Below, one piece after another: positions 51,931-60,737 of a stretch of 64,000 bases of DNA. The position numbers and the translations under genes are program-made. Below the pieces are notes generated by a model. The model saw only the letters and a list, made by a program, of their open reading frames with translations, had not been told where the DNA came from and did no database searches. The DNA comes from Paenibacillus piscarius (GTDB lineage Bacteria; Bacillota; Bacilli; Paenibacillales; Paenibacillaceae). The stretch lies in assembly GCF_022234545.1 (NCBI RefSeq), contig NZ_JAIEUI010000001.1, positions 604,899 through 668,898 on the forward strand, written 5' to 3'. The stretch's first letter is position 1. The number at the start of each line of letters is the position of its first letter.

Positions 51931-52299
51931 ATGAGTGAAAAGTACTGGCTGGTGGTGCAGTATCCCCTAAAGAGTGCCAAGGGCAGCCAGCGTGATGAAT
52001 GGCTGAGAAGCAAGGTAACGGAATACTTGAACCTTTTTCTGGAAGAGGCTGAGTTGGGCTATGTAGATGGTTATGATATGGGCAGAAGCGTGGCAGATCC
52101 GGCTAAATATGTGCTTAACCTATTCTGTGTCGTGACGGACGAACAACGTGCAATCTCTCTGGTCAAACGAGTGCTGAAAGAGCACAGGCTGGACTATACG
52201 CGTATCTCCATTGCCACGATGCCTTATGCGGGTGGGGGCGATGGTACGTATATGCTGAAATACGCGTCCAAGAAAGGCGTGACGGAGTTTTCGTTATAA
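51931..52299 (+). CDS. Hypothetical protein, 122 residues
   Basis: A soluble protein with mixed alpha/beta character (SEKYWLVVQYPLKSAKGS, DEWLRSKVTEYLNLFLEEAEL, KYVLNLFCVVTDEQRAIS, VKRVLKEHRLDYTRISIATM). I do not recognise a family. It follows the aldo/keto reductase by 37 bp and may be co-transcribed. GGTGG is the best ribosome site candidate before the ATG. Confidence 0.72.
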   Translation: MSEKYWLVVQYPLKSAKGSQRDEWLRSKVTEYLNLFLEEAELGYVDGYDMGRSVADPAKYVLNLFCVVTDEQRAISLVKRVLKEHRLDYTRISIATMPYAGGGDGTYMLKYASKKGVTEFSL

Positions 52300-52333
52300 C
52301 GGCCAAGCACGAAGTATTATGCAAGTTATGATG

Positions 52334-52382
52334 ATAGCGGCGGGTCCTGACTTATTTTAAGTCCGGGCCGGCCGCTATTTTG
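52334..52382 (+). terminator. Terminator after the 122-residue gene
   Basis: ATAGCGGC with inner GACTT pairs with AAGTC and GCCGCTAT, followed by TTTTGC. Confidence 0.6.
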
Positions 52383-52502
52383 CATAATCATCCAGTTGTT
52401 TCGCGAAAAACTGTTTAGGATTGGAAAGAGCGGTTTAAATAAGGGATAAGATGCTTCGCAATCACGCAAAAATGAGTAAAGACGGAGGGAGGTTGAACCT
52501 TA

Positions 52503-52661
52503 ATGAGTATGAGCGTACATAATCTTATGGCTTTTAATCATAAGTTTTTTAGACCTCAGCCTGTGCCCGAGCTCAAGATGCAGCGGCATGACGACAAAGC
52601 CAAGAGCTTCCAGGATGTCCTGGAGGAGAAGCTGAGCGCTTACGGCGATAAAAAGAAATAA
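52503..52661 (+). CDS. Small protein, 52 residues
   Basis: A short open frame with a GGGAGG ribosome site ten bases before the ATG and a TAA stop. The product begins MSMSVHNLMAFNHKFFRPQP and ends in FQDVLEEKLSAYGDKKK, a basic-acidic helix. I do not recognise it. A strong stem-loop lies 87 bp downstream, consistent with a real transcript. Confidence 0.55.
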   Translation: MSMSVHNLMAFNHKFFRPQPVPELKMQRHDDKAKSFQDVLEEKLSAYGDKKK

Positions 52662-52747
52662 CCTGAGAGATTGGACTAATATAGGCAACTAATACACGCA
52701 TATACGCAGATAATAACGCAGCAGCAATCGTAACATAACTATAGCAG

Positions 52748-52797
52748 ACACCGAAAACAGGTGCTTTCCTTAACGGGAGGGCACCTGTTTTCGGTGT
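52748..52797. terminator. Long perfect stem-loop
   Basis: A 17-bp perfect stem, ACACCGAAAACAGGTGC (52748-52764) with its complement (52781-52797), has a 16-base loop. The T-run TTTTCGG is inside the right arm. It sits between convergent genes. Confidence 0.7.
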
Positions 52798-52823
52798 AAT
52801 CACTCAACTGCAATTAAATTCGG

Positions 52824-53129
52824 CTAGCGTCTGCCCCGGACCCTTTTGGACTTTCGGAGCTTAGGTTCTGCGCCCGGCGGCTGCTTCTGAATCCATCTCA
52901 GATAGGCGGCGATCTGCGGATCGCTGCGGAGACGGTCCAGGGTCGTGAGTCCAAGCACGACAAGATCGCTGTTGGTATAGAGCGCATGAATCTGCCGGTG
53001 GCAGGCCCTGCATAGCAGGACAGTGCCGAGCAGAGTGCCGCCAAGCTCGCGGGGCGTCAGATGATGCACAGTTGTTGCCAGCGGGGAGCGGCCGCACAGC
53101 TCACACGTATCCGGGGCGGCGGGCTTCAC
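52824..53129 (-). CDS. HNH endonuclease family protein, small
   Basis: A 101-residue protein with a zinc-bound HNH core: CELCGRSP, TTVHHLTPRELGG, then LLCRACHRQIHALY. The tail is Lys/Arg-rich (KLRKSKRVRGRR), suited to DNA binding. It starts with GTG three bases after the stop of the upstream gene, so the two form a unit. The function is unknown; small HNH proteins can be nickases or metal-dependent nucleases. Confidence 0.85.
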   Translation of the reverse strand: MKPAAPDTCELCGRSPLATTVHHLTPRELGGTLLGTVLLCRACHRQIHALYTNSDLVVLGLTTLDRLRSDPQIAAYLRWIQKQPPGAEPKLRKSKRVRGRR

Positions 53130-53132
53130 CGG

Positions 53133-53345
53133 TCAGGCCCGCACTTCAAAGAATTCGCAGCGGCTACGGGAATAATAGGTTAAATCGCTGACCCGTGACT
53201 GGATCACCACATCCGTGTCCGTGAACCGTACGATGGTCGCGCCGGAATTCACCAGATGGTCATCCTGAAAGACCCGGACGGGCAGCTTGCGGTCCACCGC
53301 TTCCTGCAGGTCGCGGTCAGTCAGCAAAGGGCGGTTGATAGGCAT
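53133..53345 (-). CDS. Hypothetical protein, 70 residues
   Basis: A small beta-rich protein (DRDLQEAVDRKLPVRVF, SGATIVRFTDTDVVIQSRV, SDLTYYSRSRCEFFEV). It has no recognised family. AAAGGAGATTTCCCCTC precedes the ATG. The HNH gene follows directly, so they probably act or are expressed together. Confidence 0.72.
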   Translation of the reverse strand: MPINRPLLTDRDLQEAVDRKLPVRVFQDDHLVNSGATIVRFTDTDVVIQSRVSDLTYYSRSRCEFFEVRA

Positions 53346-53432
53346 GAGGGGAAATCTCCTTTACAGGTATCTAGAATGATTGCAGTATCTAGTGCTCTAC
53401 TAGTATACCCGTGCCCGGACTTCAAATCCATC

Positions 53433-53831
53433 TCACTTTCCGGTCTTCTTCAGCGTATAGGAGCACACCGCCTGCTTGCCCTCTACATCATATTTCAGGG
53501 TCAGGGTGTCCTCTGTTCTGGAGGCGTTGACCTGGAGGGGCGGGACATCGCGGTTAGTAATCTTGATTGCGATCGTATCATCCTTCTCATAAGAATAAGT
53601 GCCATAGGACATTTCCACCACATTGCCGTTAGTGGCTTCCGTAGAGACGCCGCCGCCCCCGTTGACCGGATTCTTCATGAACCGGAAGCTGGTATAACAG
53701 GCTTCACCGCCGGAGCTTAACGCCCACCGCCCCTCGACCTCTGTCTGTCCGGAGCGCTGGATGAAACCGTAAGTAAACAGACCTGCAACCACTACAATGG
53801 CTAGAGCAATCAGGTATTTCCATTTCTTCAT
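53433..53831 (-). CDS. Hypothetical membrane-anchored protein
   Basis: A 132-residue protein with an N-terminal helix (KKWKYLIALAIVVVAGLFTYGF) and a beta-rich exported domain with two cysteines (SGGEACYTSFRF and KQAVCSYTLKK) that could form a disulphide. No family is recognised. GGGAG lies eight bases before the ATG. Confidence 0.75.
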   Translation of the reverse strand: MKKWKYLIALAIVVVAGLFTYGFIQRSGQTEVEGRWALSSGGEACYTSFRFMKNPVNGGGGVSTEATNGNVVEMSYGTYSYEKDDTIAIKITNRDVPPLQVNASRTEDTLTLKYDVEGKQAVCSYTLKKTGK

Positions 53832-53999
53832 ATTGACAGCTCCCTTCAATTTACTAATTTACTACCCTCTGGTATGCGGTGTAAATCCCGAATCATAATA
53901 ATTTCCACCATAAATCGGCAATATGCCACCTCAAAAATAAACATTCCCCTACGGTACACTTAAACCTATAAGAGAAACCTTTGAGAGGGGTACAGGGGA

Positions 54000-55379
54000 A
54001 TGAAAAAGGCGAAATACCTCACGTTAACGCTGACTTCCATCATACTCACAGGTTCGCTCGCAGCGGGCGGGGCAGACAACACCAGCGGCACGATTGCCGC
54101 AAATGAATATACAGGCGGGGATGCGGCAGGACCTCAGGCAGCGGCGGCCGCAGCGGAGTCAGAGCCAAAGACCGGGGCAAAGACAGTGCCGCCAGCGAAG
54201 GTGGAGCTGACGTTCTGGACGCTGAATAAAGGAAATTACGCGGATCTGGCACGTGCTTATACCCGGGAACACCCGAATGTAACCATTCAGGTGCTGCAGG
54301 CGGATAGCCGCAAGGCGCAGGATGACAAGCTGGCAGCAGGCTCGGGAGCACCGGACATATATCAGCTTGAGGCCGGACTTGTGGACCAATACCTTGAAGA
54401 GCAGGATCTGTTCTATAATCTGAACGACCTTAGGGCCAGAGAGCTCCAGGCCGGTTACCTGAAATGGGCCTGGAGACAAGCTTCGTCTGCGGACGGCAGC
54501 TTCCAGCTCGGCCTTCCTGCCGATATCGGGCCTACGGTGGTCTTCTACCGCAAGGACCTAATCGAAGCCGCTGGTCTGCCAGGTGACCCGGAAGGCTTCA
54601 GTGCATCGATTGATACATGGACGAAGTTCGCTGCTGCGGCACAGGCTGTGAAGGAGAAGACCGGCAAATCGTTCTCCGGGTTAGCGGATTTGACTTATAA
54701 TGCGCTGCGCGACCAGTCTGTGGATGAAATCTATTACAGCGAAGCGGACGGAACCTTCTTCGGTGATAGCAATCCATATGTGCAGCGGGCCTATGACTAT
54801 ACGGCTGAGGGGATACAGGCAGGATGGATCAGCTATGCGGACATCCGCTCGCCGGAGTGGGAGCAGGGGCTGCGCAGCGGCGCGTTCGCGGCGGTGGTCG
54901 GACCTGCGTGGCTGGCCGGGACCCTCAAAGAGAGCGCACCGGACTCCGCGGGGCAATGGAGAATCGCCCAGCTTGCTGAAGGCGCCGGGAACTGGGGCGG
55001 CTCGTATCTGGCGCTTCCGAAGGCAGGCAAGCACCCGGAGGAAGCTTATGCCTTCACTGCATGGCTGGTGAACAAGGAGAATCAGCAGGCAGCTTTTTCC
55101 TCCCAAGGCCTGATCCCGTCCATTCCGTCCCTCTATAGTGATCCTGCCTTCACAGCGCTCCGTGATGCGTTCTTCGGCGGGCAGCAGACCGGGATAGAAT
55201 TCGGCAAGGCGGCCAGCCGTGTGAAGCCGGTGTATTACGGGCCGCTGCATGAAGAGACGGATGCCCTGTTCAAGAATGCGCTAAGCCATGTACTGTTGAA
55301 AGGAGCCGATCCGGCGTCGGAATGGCGCTCTGCTGTGAAGCGGGCGCGTACACTTGCAGCGGCAGGTGAGATTCGTTGA
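54000..55379 (+). CDS. Extracellular solute-binding protein, family 1, without lipobox
   Basis: A 459-residue sugar-type binding protein: VELTFWTLNKGNYADLARAY, HPNVTIQVLQAD, DIYQLEAGLVDQYLE, PADIGPTVVFYRKDLIEAAG, GSYLALPKAGKHPEEAYAF. Relatives are usually lipoproteins with a Cys, but here the signal peptide reads TGSLAAGG with no Cys, so it may be released after SLA by ordinary signal peptidase. It is first in an operon with a YesM kinase, a second binding protein and a YesN regulator, with no permease. AGGGG precedes the ATG. Confidence 0.88.
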   Translation: MKKAKYLTLTLTSIILTGSLAAGGADNTSGTIAANEYTGGDAAGPQAAAAAAESEPKTGAKTVPPAKVELTFWTLNKGNYADLARAYTREHPNVTIQVLQADSRKAQDDKLAAGSGAPDIYQLEAGLVDQYLEEQDLFYNLNDLRARELQAGYLKWAWRQASSADGSFQLGLPADIGPTVVFYRKDLIEAAGLPGDPEGFSASIDTWTKFAAAAQAVKEKTGKSFSGLADLTYNALRDQSVDEIYYSEADGTFFGDSNPYVQRAYDYTAEGIQAGWISYADIRSPEWEQGLRSGAFAAVVGPAWLAGTLKESAPDSAGQWRIAQLAEGAGNWGGSYLALPKAGKHPEEAYAFTAWLVNKENQQAAFSSQGLIPSIPSLYSDPAFTALRDAFFGGQQTGIEFGKAASRVKPVYYGPLHEETDALFKNALSHVLLKGADPASEWRSAVKRARTLAAAGEIR

Positions 55380-55490
55380 GACAGGCCCCTGCGGTCCTCC
55401 GGTGGAATTCGGCACAAGCTCCGGACAGGAGATCCGGTCATGGATGGAGAATAATACATCACAGAGACAAGCAGGAGGAAGGTACCCTAC

Positions 55491-57218
55491 ATGAAGCTCC
55501 GCCGCAAAATCTTGCTCGCGATTATTCTCCTTGTATTCATTCCGGTAATTGTCATGGGGATCGTTACCTATGTGAATTTCTCGAATGCCATGGAGAAGAA
55601 ATCCAATAACTTCTATTGGATCTCCCTGAAGGAGACCGACCGGAAGCTGAAGTTTGCCCTGAGCGAGATTACCTCGACCACCAACTCCGCCATCACCCAG
55701 CCGCCAATGCAGCAGGCGCTGAAGCAGCAGAATTTCGTGCTGACCTATGATAATAAGCAACTGATTAACAATCTGCTGTTCATACAGCCGATGATAACTT
55801 CCTTCAGTATTTACAGCAAAGACAGGCTGATCTATCAGTATAATGCTCCGATGTCTTTTGCAGAGATGGAGCGTCAGACCTGGTTCAGTGCGATGGAGCG
55901 GGCGGAAGGGCGTCCCGTCTGGTCTGGTCCCGGCGAGAATGGCTCGGCTGCGGCAGGCAAGCCCGTGCTGATTCAGGCCAGGGTGATTAAGGACTTCTAT
56001 TCGCTGGAGGATATCGGCTATCTGGTGGTGTACGTGAAGCCGGATCTGCTGGACCAGATCTTCTGGGAGGCGGCTACGCTGAGAGAAGGGGATATACTGC
56101 TGGTGAACAAGCAGGGCAATATCGTCTTCAACAAGTCGGGCGAGCATATCGGGGAATGGACGGAGTTCCCTTTTTTACAGGAGAATTATGTTCAGGAGCA
56201 GGACTATTACATCGATAACTATCAGGATAAAAGATCCCTGATCACCTACCTCCCTTCCGATAACTCGGACTGGTACCTGGCTGCCATCACGCCGATGAAC
56301 CTGATCTCTGCCGAATCGGCTTCCGTCCGCAATCTGGCGATCATTCTCGGAGTCGTCTCGCTGCTGTCTGCGTTTCTGTTTGACCGGTTCTTCATCCGCA
56401 GGCTGGTCCGTATCATTAACAGTGCAGTGAACGGGATGAAGCGCGTCAAGCAGGGGATCTTCATGCCGATTGCCGTACCGCTGCGTGCCCATGATGAGAG
56501 CGATTCGCTGATCGACGGCTTCAACCGGATGAGCTCGCAGATCAATGAGCTGATAGAGCAGGTCCAGGCGGAGCAGAGCAGCAAGAAGGAGGCGGAGCTG
56601 AAGGCGCTGATGGCGCAGATCAATCCGCATTTCATCTATAATTCCCTGGAATCCATTAACTCGATGGCCGTGATTGCGGGCAACAAGGATATCAGCCGGA
56701 TGGTCATTTCGCTCGGGAGGCTGCTGCGGATCAGCATCAGCCAGAACCAGGAGCTGATTCCGCTGCAGATGGAGTTCGAGCATGTCCGCCATTATCTGGA
56801 TATTCAGAAGTTCCGCTTCGGCGAGAAATTCCTGTACCAGCTGGAGCTGCCGGATTCGCTGAAATATGTGATGACGCAGAAGCTGATTGTCCAGCCGATC
56901 GTTGAGAACGCTCTATATCACGCAATTGAGCATATGGACGAGCAGGGCACCATCACTGTCAGCGCACAGGAGAACGGTAATGATGTCATCATTATTGTGA
57001 AGGACAACGGGCCGGGCTTCGATCTTGCGGTGCTGATGAGCCAGTGGAACAAGGAGCGCGCGAATCCCAAGAAGTACAGTGACAGCGGAGTGGGACTGAA
57101 GAATGTGCATGAGCGCCTGAATATCCGGTTCGGCCATCCGTATGGCATTATGGTCTGCTCGTCCCCCGGCTTCGGGTCCGCCATCTGTATCCGGATACCG
57201 AAGATTCAGCCAACATGA
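55491..57218 (+). CDS. Sensor histidine kinase, YesM-like
   Basis: A 575-residue membrane kinase. A first helix (about 8-28), an extracytoplasmic Cache-like domain, a second helix (about 280-300) and a HAMP-like segment precede the His_kinase domain. The phosphoacceptor is in INPHFIYNSLESIN, and HATPase motifs are IVENALYHA, KDNGPGFD and GVGLKNVHERL. AGGAGGAAGGTACC lies before the ATG. It should phosphorylate the YesN regulator three genes downstream in response to ligand presented by one or both binding proteins. Confidence 0.92.
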   Translation: MKLRRKILLAIILLVFIPVIVMGIVTYVNFSNAMEKKSNNFYWISLKETDRKLKFALSEITSTTNSAITQPPMQQALKQQNFVLTYDNKQLINNLLFIQPMITSFSIYSKDRLIYQYNAPMSFAEMERQTWFSAMERAEGRPVWSGPGENGSAAAGKPVLIQARVIKDFYSLEDIGYLVVYVKPDLLDQIFWEAATLREGDILLVNKQGNIVFNKSGEHIGEWTEFPFLQENYVQEQDYYIDNYQDKRSLITYLPSDNSDWYLAAITPMNLISAESASVRNLAIILGVVSLLSAFLFDRFFIRRLVRIINSAVNGMKRVKQGIFMPIAVPLRAHDESDSLIDGFNRMSSQINELIEQVQAEQSSKKEAELKALMAQINPHFIYNSLESINSMAVIAGNKDISRMVISLGRLLRISISQNQELIPLQMEFEHVRHYLDIQKFRFGEKFLYQLELPDSLKYVMTQKLIVQPIVENALYHAIEHMDEQGTITVSAQENGNDVIIIVKDNGPGFDLAVLMSQWNKERANPKKYSDSGVGLKNVHERLNIRFGHPYGIMVCSSPGFGSAICIRIPKIQPT

Positions 57219-57232
57219 GAAGGGGAGAGCGC

Positions 57233-58600
57233 ATGAACAAGGAGCAGAAGGCGGCCGGCTGGCTGACCAATTGGGGCTGGGTGCTGCTCTACATCCTGCT
57301 GATGGCCGGCGCGGTTGGATTCATTTTGCAGGAGAAGAGCGGACAGATTGAGGATTACCCTCCCGAGAAAATCACGTTGACCTTCCGCCACTTCTGGATC
57401 AAGGAGCACGACCGCCCGCTGCTGGCGATCTTTGAAGAGGTGGTTAAGAACTATCAGGAGAGCCACCCGAATGTGAAGGTGAACTTCGAAGGGCTGGACC
57501 AGACGATCCACCGGGAGCAGAGACTGAAGAGCGAGATGGTCACCGGCACACCGCCGGATATGTTCGTCCTGTTCGGCGGGGCAGAGATCGAGCCTTATGT
57601 CCGTTCGAACCGGCTGATGGATCTGACAGCATTCACGGAGGAGAACGGGCTGAAGCAGCAGTTCAAGGACCTTCATCTCTGGACCTTCAACCAGCATATC
57701 TACGGGCTGCCGATCGAAGGCAATGCAGAGCCGCTATATTATAATAAAAGAATCTTCGAGCAGCTGGGGCTCACCGTACCCGGTACACTTGCCGAGCTGG
57801 ATCAGGTGATCGGGAGTCTGAGCGCTGCCGGGTACATTCCTTTTGCGCTGGGCAATGAGGACCTCTGGCCAGCCGGGGTGTTCGCCCACTACCTGATGGA
57901 CCGCTATGCCGGTCCCGAGCTGATTCAGGAGCTGGTGACCGGGGTGCCGGGGGCGAGCTTCCGGAACAGCGGCTATCTGGAGGCCTTCCGCCATCTGAAC
58001 CGCTGGATCGGCGAAGGAGCCTTCAGCGGAAATGCGAACAATGTATCCACCGAGAACGCTGTTAAGCTGTTCACCGGAGGCAAAGCGGCCATGTACCTGA
58101 ACGGTAACTGGGATATCAATCTGTTCTCCGGCCCCGCCGCGCCGCCGGACTTCCAGAACCGGGTCGGGGTCATTCCGTTCCCGGCCCGTGATGCGGGCAG
58201 CGAGGCTTCGGTCGCCGGGGGCTACACCATCGGCGTCGGGCTCTCCTCAAGCCTGACCGGGGCCAAACGGGAAGCCGCGCTGGAACTGATGAAGGCCTTC
58301 TATACGAAGGAGATTCAGACCCGGATCGTCTATGAAGGACTGCGGATTCCGTCGATGCGGATCGGCTTCGACCCGCAGAAGACCGGTCCGGTCTTCGCCC
58401 AGGTCATGGAGCTGATGGAACAGAATAACCAGAGCTTCGTGCCTTATGACAATCTGCTGTCACCGGAGGTCAAAACGACCTTCCTGAGTGTGATCGAAGA
58501 GATGATCGACGGGAAGCTGCAGGCGGATACAGCCTTGAAGGAGCTGCAGGCCGCATCCAAACAATACTGGAATCTGATCCGAAGTTCAGCCGGTCAATAG
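57233..58600 (+). CDS. Membrane-anchored extracellular solute-binding protein, family 1
   Basis: A 455-residue binding protein with an N-terminal helix (WVLLYILLMAGAVGFIL) and no lipobox, so it is probably anchored by an uncleaved helix. Binding-domain marks are ITLTFRHFWIKEHDRPLLAIF, NVKVNFEGLDQTIHREQRL, DMFVLFGGAEIEPY, IYGLPIEGNAEPLYYNKRIF and GGKAAMYLNGNWDI. The ATG at 57233 follows AAGGGGAG; an ATG 18 bases upstream overlaps the kinase stop but lacks a ribosome site. Its place between kinase and regulator suggests a sensory role. Confidence 0.9.
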   Translation: MNKEQKAAGWLTNWGWVLLYILLMAGAVGFILQEKSGQIEDYPPEKITLTFRHFWIKEHDRPLLAIFEEVVKNYQESHPNVKVNFEGLDQTIHREQRLKSEMVTGTPPDMFVLFGGAEIEPYVRSNRLMDLTAFTEENGLKQQFKDLHLWTFNQHIYGLPIEGNAEPLYYNKRIFEQLGLTVPGTLAELDQVIGSLSAAGYIPFALGNEDLWPAGVFAHYLMDRYAGPELIQELVTGVPGASFRNSGYLEAFRHLNRWIGEGAFSGNANNVSTENAVKLFTGGKAAMYLNGNWDINLFSGPAAPPDFQNRVGVIPFPARDAGSEASVAGGYTIGVGLSSSLTGAKREAALELMKAFYTKEIQTRIVYEGLRIPSMRIGFDPQKTGPVFAQVMELMEQNNQSFVPYDNLLSPEVKTTFLSVIEEMIDGKLQADTALKELQAASKQYWNLIRSSAGQ

Positions 58601-58618
58601 GTCTGGAGGCATGAGATA

Positions 58619-60211
58619 ATGGAAGCTGACGATAAATATAAAGTGCTGCTCGTCGATGATGAGCCGCTCATCCTGCGCAGCCTGAGAGTGGCGGTCCCTT
58701 GGGACGAGCTGGGCCTGACCATTGCCGGTGAAGCGAAGAACGGGGAGGCTGCTCTGGAGCTGATTCAGGAGACTTCACCGCATATCGTAATCAGCGACAT
58801 CCGCATGCCGGTGCTTGACGGGATCGCTCTGATGAAGGAGGTACTGCCGCGAAATGCGCAGCTGATCTTCATCTTCATTAGCGGCTACGGAGAGTTCGAG
58901 TATGCCCGGGAGGCGCTTCGCGCCGGGGCGTTCGACTATCTGCTGAAGCCGATTGACCATGAGGAGCTGACGGACATGCTGGTGAGGGCCCGGGAGCGGC
59001 TCGACCGCCAGCGGGAGAACGAGCAGATGCTGCTCTCGGTGCAGACTCTGTCGCTGCTGGCCCGTGAACGGATGCTGGCCGAGTTCACGCTCGGCAATCC
59101 GCGTCCGCTGCAGCATCTGAAATGGCTGGAGAACAGCGAGCTGGAGCAGGACTACTTCATGGCGGTTGTCCGCCTGGATGATTATGCAGGGCTTACCGCC
59201 AGATGGAGTGCGGAAGAGAAGCAGCTCTGGCTGTTTGCGGTCCGCAATATTCTGGAGGAATGGTCCATGCAGCACGGCGCCTTGTCGGTGTTCCCGTTCT
59301 ACAACGGAGAGTGGATTCTGCTCTTCCCGGCTGCCGCTGCTGCTAACCGCAGAGAGCTGGGAGAGCAGCTGATTGACGGTATCCGCCGGTATGCCAAGCT
59401 GAATTGCTCTGTAGGCATCAGCCGGACCACCCGGGGCATCGACCAGTTGAGCACGGTGTATCCGTTGGCGGCACAGGCGTTATACCAGCGCTTCTATTCC
59501 GGGGAGGCTGGTGTGTTCATGGATGAAGCGGCGGCTGCACCCGGCAGCCGGGAGGTGAAGTATCCGAAGGAGCTGGAGCAGGCGCTGATGGAGAGCATCC
59601 GCACCTTGAATCTGGAGCGGATGCTGGCGCTGTTTGATGAGCTGGGGGCCTTCATTGAAGCTCAAGCCTTGCCGCAGAAGCTGGCCGGACATCTGATGAT
59701 TGAGCTGAGTGTCGTGCTGTACCGGCAATTTGAGCATCTGAACGCCCATGGCGAATGGTCTGTTGAGAGTCTGCTGACCAGACTGAACGATCAGGGCACG
59801 CTGTCGGGAATGATTGAAGCGCTTAAGACGGAGTTCCGCGGTTGGCTGGAGCAGAGCCGGAAGTCCGCAGCCCGCGAGGACGGGCGGAGCATTATCGAGA
59901 AGACCAAGCGCTATATCGAATCCAACTACCATAAGGATCTTAGCATTGAGGAGGTGGCCGAGGTCGCGGACCTCAGCATCAGCCACTTTTGCACCCTGTT
60001 CAAGCAGATCTCGGGCTATACCTTCCTGGAATTCGTCACCCATTGCCGGATGGAGAATGCCAAGTACATTCTGCGCAGCAGCAGTGTGAAGGTCTACCAG
60101 GTCGCGCCGCTTGTCGGCTACCAGGACCCGAGGTATTTCACCCAAGTCTTCAAGAAGGCAACCGGCAAGACGCCGACAGAGTACCGTGAGGAGCATGCGG
60201 ATCAGGCTTGA
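58619..60211 (+). CDS. Response regulator, YesN/AraC type
   Basis: A 530-residue regulator. The receiver (about 8-125) has DD at 13-14, the phosphoacceptor Asp60 in IVISDIRMP, and Lys in YLLKPIDH. A long central region (about 140-420) resembles the linker of other large YesN proteins. The C-terminal AraC domain (about 430-528) has DLSISHFCTLFKQISGYTF and VAPLVGYQDPRYFTQVFKK. TGGAGGCATGAGATA precedes the ATG. A terminator follows 40 bp downstream. Confidence 0.92.
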   Translation: MEADDKYKVLLVDDEPLILRSLRVAVPWDELGLTIAGEAKNGEAALELIQETSPHIVISDIRMPVLDGIALMKEVLPRNAQLIFIFISGYGEFEYAREALRAGAFDYLLKPIDHEELTDMLVRARERLDRQRENEQMLLSVQTLSLLARERMLAEFTLGNPRPLQHLKWLENSELEQDYFMAVVRLDDYAGLTARWSAEEKQLWLFAVRNILEEWSMQHGALSVFPFYNGEWILLFPAAAAANRRELGEQLIDGIRRYAKLNCSVGISRTTRGIDQLSTVYPLAAQALYQRFYSGEAGVFMDEAAAAPGSREVKYPKELEQALMESIRTLNLERMLALFDELGAFIEAQALPQKLAGHLMIELSVVLYRQFEHLNAHGEWSVESLLTRLNDQGTLSGMIEALKTEFRGWLEQSRKSAAREDGRSIIEKTKRYIESNYHKDLSIEEVAEVADLSISHFCTLFKQISGYTFLEFVTHCRMENAKYILRSSSVKVYQVAPLVGYQDPRYFTQVFKKATGKTPTEYREEHADQA

Positions 60212-60250
60212 TTGAAGCTACAATCTAACTAAATATTCAAAATCAGCAAG

Positions 60251-60277
60251 CGCCTAAGCTTTTTAGGCGTTTTTTTG
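60251..60277 (+). terminator. Terminator of the second sensing operon
   Basis: CGCCTAA (60251-60257) pairs with TTAGGCG (60263-60269), followed by seven T. Confidence 0.85.
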
Positions 60278-60293
60278 CTTTTTGAGTGGGGGA

Positions 60294-60320
60294 TGTATGC
60301 GGAAAACCGAACACTATTGG
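60294..60320. repeat. Diverged solitary copy of the hairpin-array core
   Basis: TGTATGCGGAAAACCGAACA followed by CTATTGG matches the array core at about 20 of 27 positions. No neighbouring copies are seen at 51 bp. The stretch from here to 60539 shows no other feature. Confidence 0.4.
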
Positions 60321-60539
60321 ACTGGGTGCGGCGCACTGGAGTTGCCTGAAGCACTAGCATCCTTCCCCGTTAGATTGCTTATGTTCTAATGCAGAAATGG
60401 AGGGTCATGTCACGCCTAAAGCCTTATGCTGAGCCGCCATATCGCAGGAAATAGTTCCGGCGGGAGAAGAAGCTAAAGAAATGAGAATGAATTAGTCAGC
60501 GCGGCCGGAACAGCAGGGGGTGGCTGGTCGCATCATACG

Positions 60540-60737
60540 GTGCTGACGGTCGTGCTGCAGACGTTGACCGGATTCTTTTACCCGTGTATTCATATCGGCA
60601 TCAATACGCTGCTGCTGCGGCATACCGAAACGGCCTTCATGGGCAGAGTTGGCGGAATAATGGGTCCGATGTTCATGGGCTTCATGGTGATCGGGATGTC
60701 TGCCGCCGGTAGGCCATCTCTTAAGAGCGGGATATGA
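60540..60737 (+). pseudogene. Remnant of an MFS transporter
   Basis: A short frame whose product (LQTLTGFFYPCIHIGINTLL, then ETAFMGRVGGIMGPMFMGFM and VIGMSAAG) looks like helices 10-11 of an MFS pump, including the GRVGGI loop motif. Neither the N-terminal ten helices nor the end of the protein is present nearby, and no ribosome site is visible. It is most likely a decayed fragment. Confidence 0.6.
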
